Below, one piece after another: positions 5,578-7,865 of a stretch of DNA of 7,865 nt. The position numbers and the translations under genes are program-made. How positions within the stretch are numbered: the first letter of the stretch is position 1; every line of letters starts with the position of its first letter. Source of the DNA: Candidatus Agathobaculum merdigallinarum. GTDB taxonomy: Bacteria; Bacillota; Clostridia; Oscillospirales; Butyricicoccaceae. The notes beneath the pieces were generated by a model. The model was not told where the DNA came from, made no database searches, and saw only the letters and a program-made list of their open reading frames with translations. The DNA lies in the NCBI GenBank assembly GCA_019115425.1, contig DXDO01000138.1:1-7865 (forward strand). Reading direction: 5' to 3'.

Positions 5578-5835
5578 TTGGATCAAAATCAGGTAATTGA
5601 TATTTTGCGGCAGGGCATCTGGGTGGCGATCGAGATCGGCGGCCCCATGCTGATCGTCAGCATGGCGGTGGGAATACTGGTGGCGATCTTTCAGGCCGCG
5701 ACCCAGATCCATGAACAGACGCTTTCGTTTGTGCCAAAACTGATTCTGATTATTGTATTCCTGCTGGTGGGAGGAAACTGGATGCTGACCCTCCTTCAGG
5801 AGTACATGGAGCTGATTTTTACCCAGATGCTGTAG
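5578..5835 (+). CDS. fliQ: Flagellar type III export gate protein FliQ
   Basis: FliQ is a very small membrane protein (85 residues here, near the usual 85-90) that packs around the FliP/FliR core of the export gate. It has two hydrophobic helices, about residues 14-40 and 52-75, separated by a short polar loop. The loop carries the family signature IFQAATQIHEQTLSFVPKL (37-55), matching the Q-[AS]-x-T-[QR]-I-x-E-x-[TS]-L-x-F-x-P-K pattern. The start is TTG with a good ribosome binding site. It lies 27 bases after fliP and 22 bases before fliR, in the standard fliP-fliQ-fliR order. Confidence 0.96.
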   Translation: MDQNQVIDILRQGIWVAIEIGGPMLIVSMAVGILVAIFQAATQIHEQTLSFVPKLILIIVFLLVGGNWMLTLLQEYMELIFTQML

Positions 5836-5840
5836 GCATA

Positions 5841-5848
5841 AAAGGAGG
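5841..5848 (+). promoter_or_regulatory. Strong ribosome binding site for fliR (GTG start)
   Basis: AAAGGAGG, a near-perfect Shine-Dalgarno, lies 9 bases before the GTG at 5858. It supports this non-ATG start, which gives the typical short polar N-terminus before the first helix. Confidence 0.75.
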
Positions 5849-5857
5849 CGGCAAAGG

Positions 5858-6631
5858 GTGATAGATGAAGCACAGCTGACGCTGTTTCTTTATATCCTGA
5901 TGCGGATGACCGGCTTTGTCGTGTTCAATCCGCTGTGGGGCGGGCGTTCCGGCGTTCCGGGCATGGTAAAAGCGGGAATGAGTTTGGTGCTTGCGGTCGC
6001 CGTATATTCCTTTACACCAAACAGCGCGCCCGCTGTACCGGCCACTGCGCTGGAGCTTTCTGTGCGGCTTTTGCTGGAACTGGCGCTGGGCTATGTGGTC
6101 GCGATGGTGGTACACTTCTTTTTTTATGTTGTTTTGCAGGCCGGTCAGTTGATCGATGCGCAAATGGGCATGAATATGTCGGAAACCTACGACCCTTCGA
6201 TGGACACGAATGTGTCGTTGACGGGCAATCTGCTCAATATTTTGATGGCTCTGCTGTTTTTCACAGCGGGAGGGCATATTACACTGCTGCGGATTCTGCT
6301 GGGATCTGGAGAGATCATCCCGTTCGGCTCGGTTTCGCTGGGCACGCAGGCATCGACCTATCTGCTCGAATGTTTCGCTTCCTGCGTGGTACTGGCGTTT
6401 AAGCTCAGTCTGCCGATTCTTGCGGCGGAACTGATCGGCGAGCTTGGAATGGGCATTTTAATGAAAGTGATTCCTCAGATCAACGTGTTTGCAATCAACT
6501 TCGAGCTCAAGATCATCTTGGGGCTTGCGCTTGTGCTGTTGATGATGCCGCTAATGGGGGAATTTATCCTTGGAATGGAAAAACAGATGCTTGTGGCGAT
6601 TGAGGACGCTGTAAGCGTGGTCGCAGGATAG
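5858..6631 (+). CDS. fliR: Flagellar type III export gate protein FliR
   Basis: FliR (257 residues, normal length) is the single-copy subunit that completes the FliP/FliQ/FliR gate. About six hydrophobic segments are visible (roughly residues 8-26, 38-53, 66-96, 122-146, 168-198 and 213-238). Family landmarks are GRSGVPGMVKAGMSLVLA (29-46), the GQLIDAQMGMNMSETYDP block (96-113) including the conserved YDP, FFTAGGH (134-140) and PQINVFAINFELKIILGL (206-223). The start is GTG with a strong ribosome binding site. In some Clostridia fliR and flhB are fused; here they are separate, with a 24-base gap carrying the flhB ribosome binding site. Confidence 0.96.
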   Translation: MIDEAQLTLFLYILMRMTGFVVFNPLWGGRSGVPGMVKAGMSLVLAVAVYSFTPNSAPAVPATALELSVRLLLELALGYVVAMVVHFFFYVVLQAGQLIDAQMGMNMSETYDPSMDTNVSLTGNLLNILMALLFFTAGGHITLLRILLGSGEIIPFGSVSLGTQASTYLLECFASCVVLAFKLSLPILAAELIGELGMGILMKVIPQINVFAINFELKIILGLALVLLMMPLMGEFILGMEKQMLVAIEDAVSVVAG

Positions 6632-6655
6632 CGCTGACGGAAGGAAGGGATTTCT

Positions 6656-7732
6656 ATGCCGGGGGGCGGCGGTGAAAAAACCGAAAAAGCGACACCGAAA
6701 CGACGCAGAGACGAACGAAAAAAAGGTAATGTATTGATGAGCCGCGACGTAGTTGCGGTCGCTACCTTATTCGCCAGTTATGCGGCGCTGCGTTTCGGGC
6801 TGCCGATGATCGCAGATGCGATGACAGGCCTGATGCGGTATTGCATTGGGCTGACGGGCAGCGTGCCGACCGGCGGCGCGAGCGCCATCGGGACTGAACT
6901 GAGCGAGCAGTCTGTTATGGCGCTGGCGCGGTCGGTCGCTTTGCCGTTGATTGCAACCGTGCTTGCGGCTGTAATCGCAACCTTTGCGCAGACCAAATTG
7001 CTTGTTTCCTTTGAGGCACTCAAGCCAAAATTCAGCAGACTCAGCCCCATGCAGGGCATAAAGCGTTTGTTTTCCCTCAAAAGTATGGTGGAAGCGCTGA
7101 AGGGCGTAATCAAGATCACTATTTTGATTATCCTGATTTACCGCTTTGTGAGCGGCTCGATGCTGGAATTTGCACAGTACCTCTCCTCCGATCTGGGGGT
7201 GGCCATCGTTTCCATGATGGAACTTGGCTTGCAGCTCATCCTTCAGGTCGGCGCGGCCTTCCTTGTGCTTTCCTTTTTCGATTATCTGTACCAGTGGTGG
7301 GAATTTGAGCGACAGCTCAAAATGACCAAGCAGGAGATCAAAGAGGAATATAAGCAAACCGAGGGCGATCCGCAGATCAAGGGAAAAATCAGGGAAGCCC
7401 AGCGCAGGATGTCGCAGACCCGCATGATGCAGGCGGTTCCGGGCGCGGATGTGGTCATTCGTAACCCGACGCACTTTGCTGTTGCGCTGCGATATAAACC
7501 GGGACAGGATCTGGCGCCGATCGTTGTTGCCAAGGGGCAGGATGAAGTGGCGCTCCGTATCGTTGCCGTTGCGGAGGAGCATCATGTGGCGGTGGTGGAA
7601 AACAAGCCGCTGGCACGTGCCCTTTACGCAGAAACCGAGATCGGTAGGGCAATCCCCGCGGAGCAGTACGGCCCTGTCGCGGAGGTTCTGGTTTATATTT
7701 ACAAGCTGAACAATAAAACCCCTTTAAGCTAA
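6656..7732 (+). CDS. flhB: Flagellar export switch protein FlhB
   Basis: FlhB (358 residues) is the export component that switches substrate class from rod/hook to filament proteins. The N-terminus has the family motif EKTEKATPKRRRDERKKG (7-24). Four hydrophobic segments follow at about 32-52, 88-112, 148-166 and 184-209. The linker helix (about 217-260) leads to the autocleavage site NPTH at N270-P271-T272-H273, inside VIRNPTHFAVALRY, so self-cleavage between N270 and P271 is expected. The cytoplasmic C-terminal domain keeps PIVVAKGQDEVALRI, VVENKPLARALY and AIPAEQYGPVAEVLVYIY. The C-terminus stops soon after this domain, as in other Firmicutes. ATG 6656 is preceded by GGAAGGAAGGGA (6639-6650), 5 bases away, which supports this start. 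Confidence 0.98.
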   Translation: MPGGGGEKTEKATPKRRRDERKKGNVLMSRDVVAVATLFASYAALRFGLPMIADAMTGLMRYCIGLTGSVPTGGASAIGTELSEQSVMALARSVALPLIATVLAAVIATFAQTKLLVSFEALKPKFSRLSPMQGIKRLFSLKSMVEALKGVIKITILIILIYRFVSGSMLEFAQYLSSDLGVAIVSMMELGLQLILQVGAAFLVLSFFDYLYQWWEFERQLKMTKQEIKEEYKQTEGDPQIKGKIREAQRRMSQTRMMQAVPGADVVIRNPTHFAVALRYKPGQDLAPIVVAKGQDEVALRIVAVAEEHHVAVVENKPLARALYAETEIGRAIPAEQYGPVAEVLVYIYKLNNKTPLS

Positions 7733-7764
7733 GGGGCGGAATTTATAGATGAAATGGTGGATTT

Positions 7765-7865
7765 ATGAAGCAAATTTTTGACAATGTCATATCGGTGTTC
7801 GTTGTGGTCATTGTGCTGTTTCTGCTCATACCGCTTCCGCCGTTCCTGCTGGATGTTTTATTCAT
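7765..7865 (+). CDS. flhA: 5' end of flagellar export protein FlhA (partial)
   Basis: The first 33 codons are in the window and the gene runs off the right edge. The visible protein begins MKQIFDNVISVFVVVIVLFL and continues into the first transmembrane helix and the FlhA N-terminal signature IPLPPFLLDVLF, which fits the family pattern of proline-rich IPLPxxLLD before the second segment. FlhA is the large export-gate ring protein that docks chaperone-substrate complexes. ATG 7765 follows GGTGG (7756-7760) by 4 bases. Position directly after flhB (32-base gap) agrees with the standard operon order. Confidence 0.9.
   Translation, partial: MKQIFDNVISVFVVVIVLFLLIPLPPFLLDVLF

Overview
The window lies inside a flagellar and chemotaxis operon of a Gram-positive, Firmicutes-type bacterium, most likely from class Clostridia. 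Two things support this. The gene order is flbD(end)-motA-motB-fliM-fliY-cheY-fliO-fliP-fliQ-fliR-flhB-flhA(start), and the second switch gene encodes FliY (CheC-like phosphatase domain plus SpoA domain) rather than the short FliN of Proteobacteria. Base composition looks close to 50% G+C by eye, which would suit an Oscillospiraceae- or Christensenellales-like lineage better than AT-rich Clostridium. That placement is an inference.

Layout: all genes are on the + strand and tightly packed, and no gap exceeds about 55 bases. Positions 1-60 hold the last codons of a probable flbD/swrD. Positions 114-1755 encode the stator pair MotA/MotB. Positions 1782-4090 encode the switch proteins FliM and FliY. 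CheY follows at 4140-4505. Positions 4515-7732 encode the export gate components FliO, FliP, FliQ, FliR and FlhB. The window ends 101 bases into flhA. There is no convincing internal promoter or terminator, no RNA gene, and no sign of a mobile element or CRISPR array.

How the genes work together: MotA/MotB convert ion flow into torque on the rotor. FliM and FliY form the cytoplasmic C-ring that sets rotation direction. CheY carries the chemotaxis signal to that ring, and FliY, with two apparently intact CheC-type active sites, can dephosphorylate CheY-P. FliP/FliQ/FliR with FlhB and FlhA form the type III export gate that secretes rod, hook and filament subunits; FliO helps FliP assemble.

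I do not see an undescribed system here. The points worth a second look are variations on a known operon: no fliL between motB and fliM (only a 13-codon mini-ORF there), a 7-codon mini-ORF bridging motA and motB, a FliY that lacks the usual N-terminal CheY-docking peptide but keeps both phosphatase sites and has a long Pro/Ala/Gln/Met linker with an internal tandem duplication, a MotB helix resembling sodium-type stators, and a fliO start with no visible ribosome binding site.
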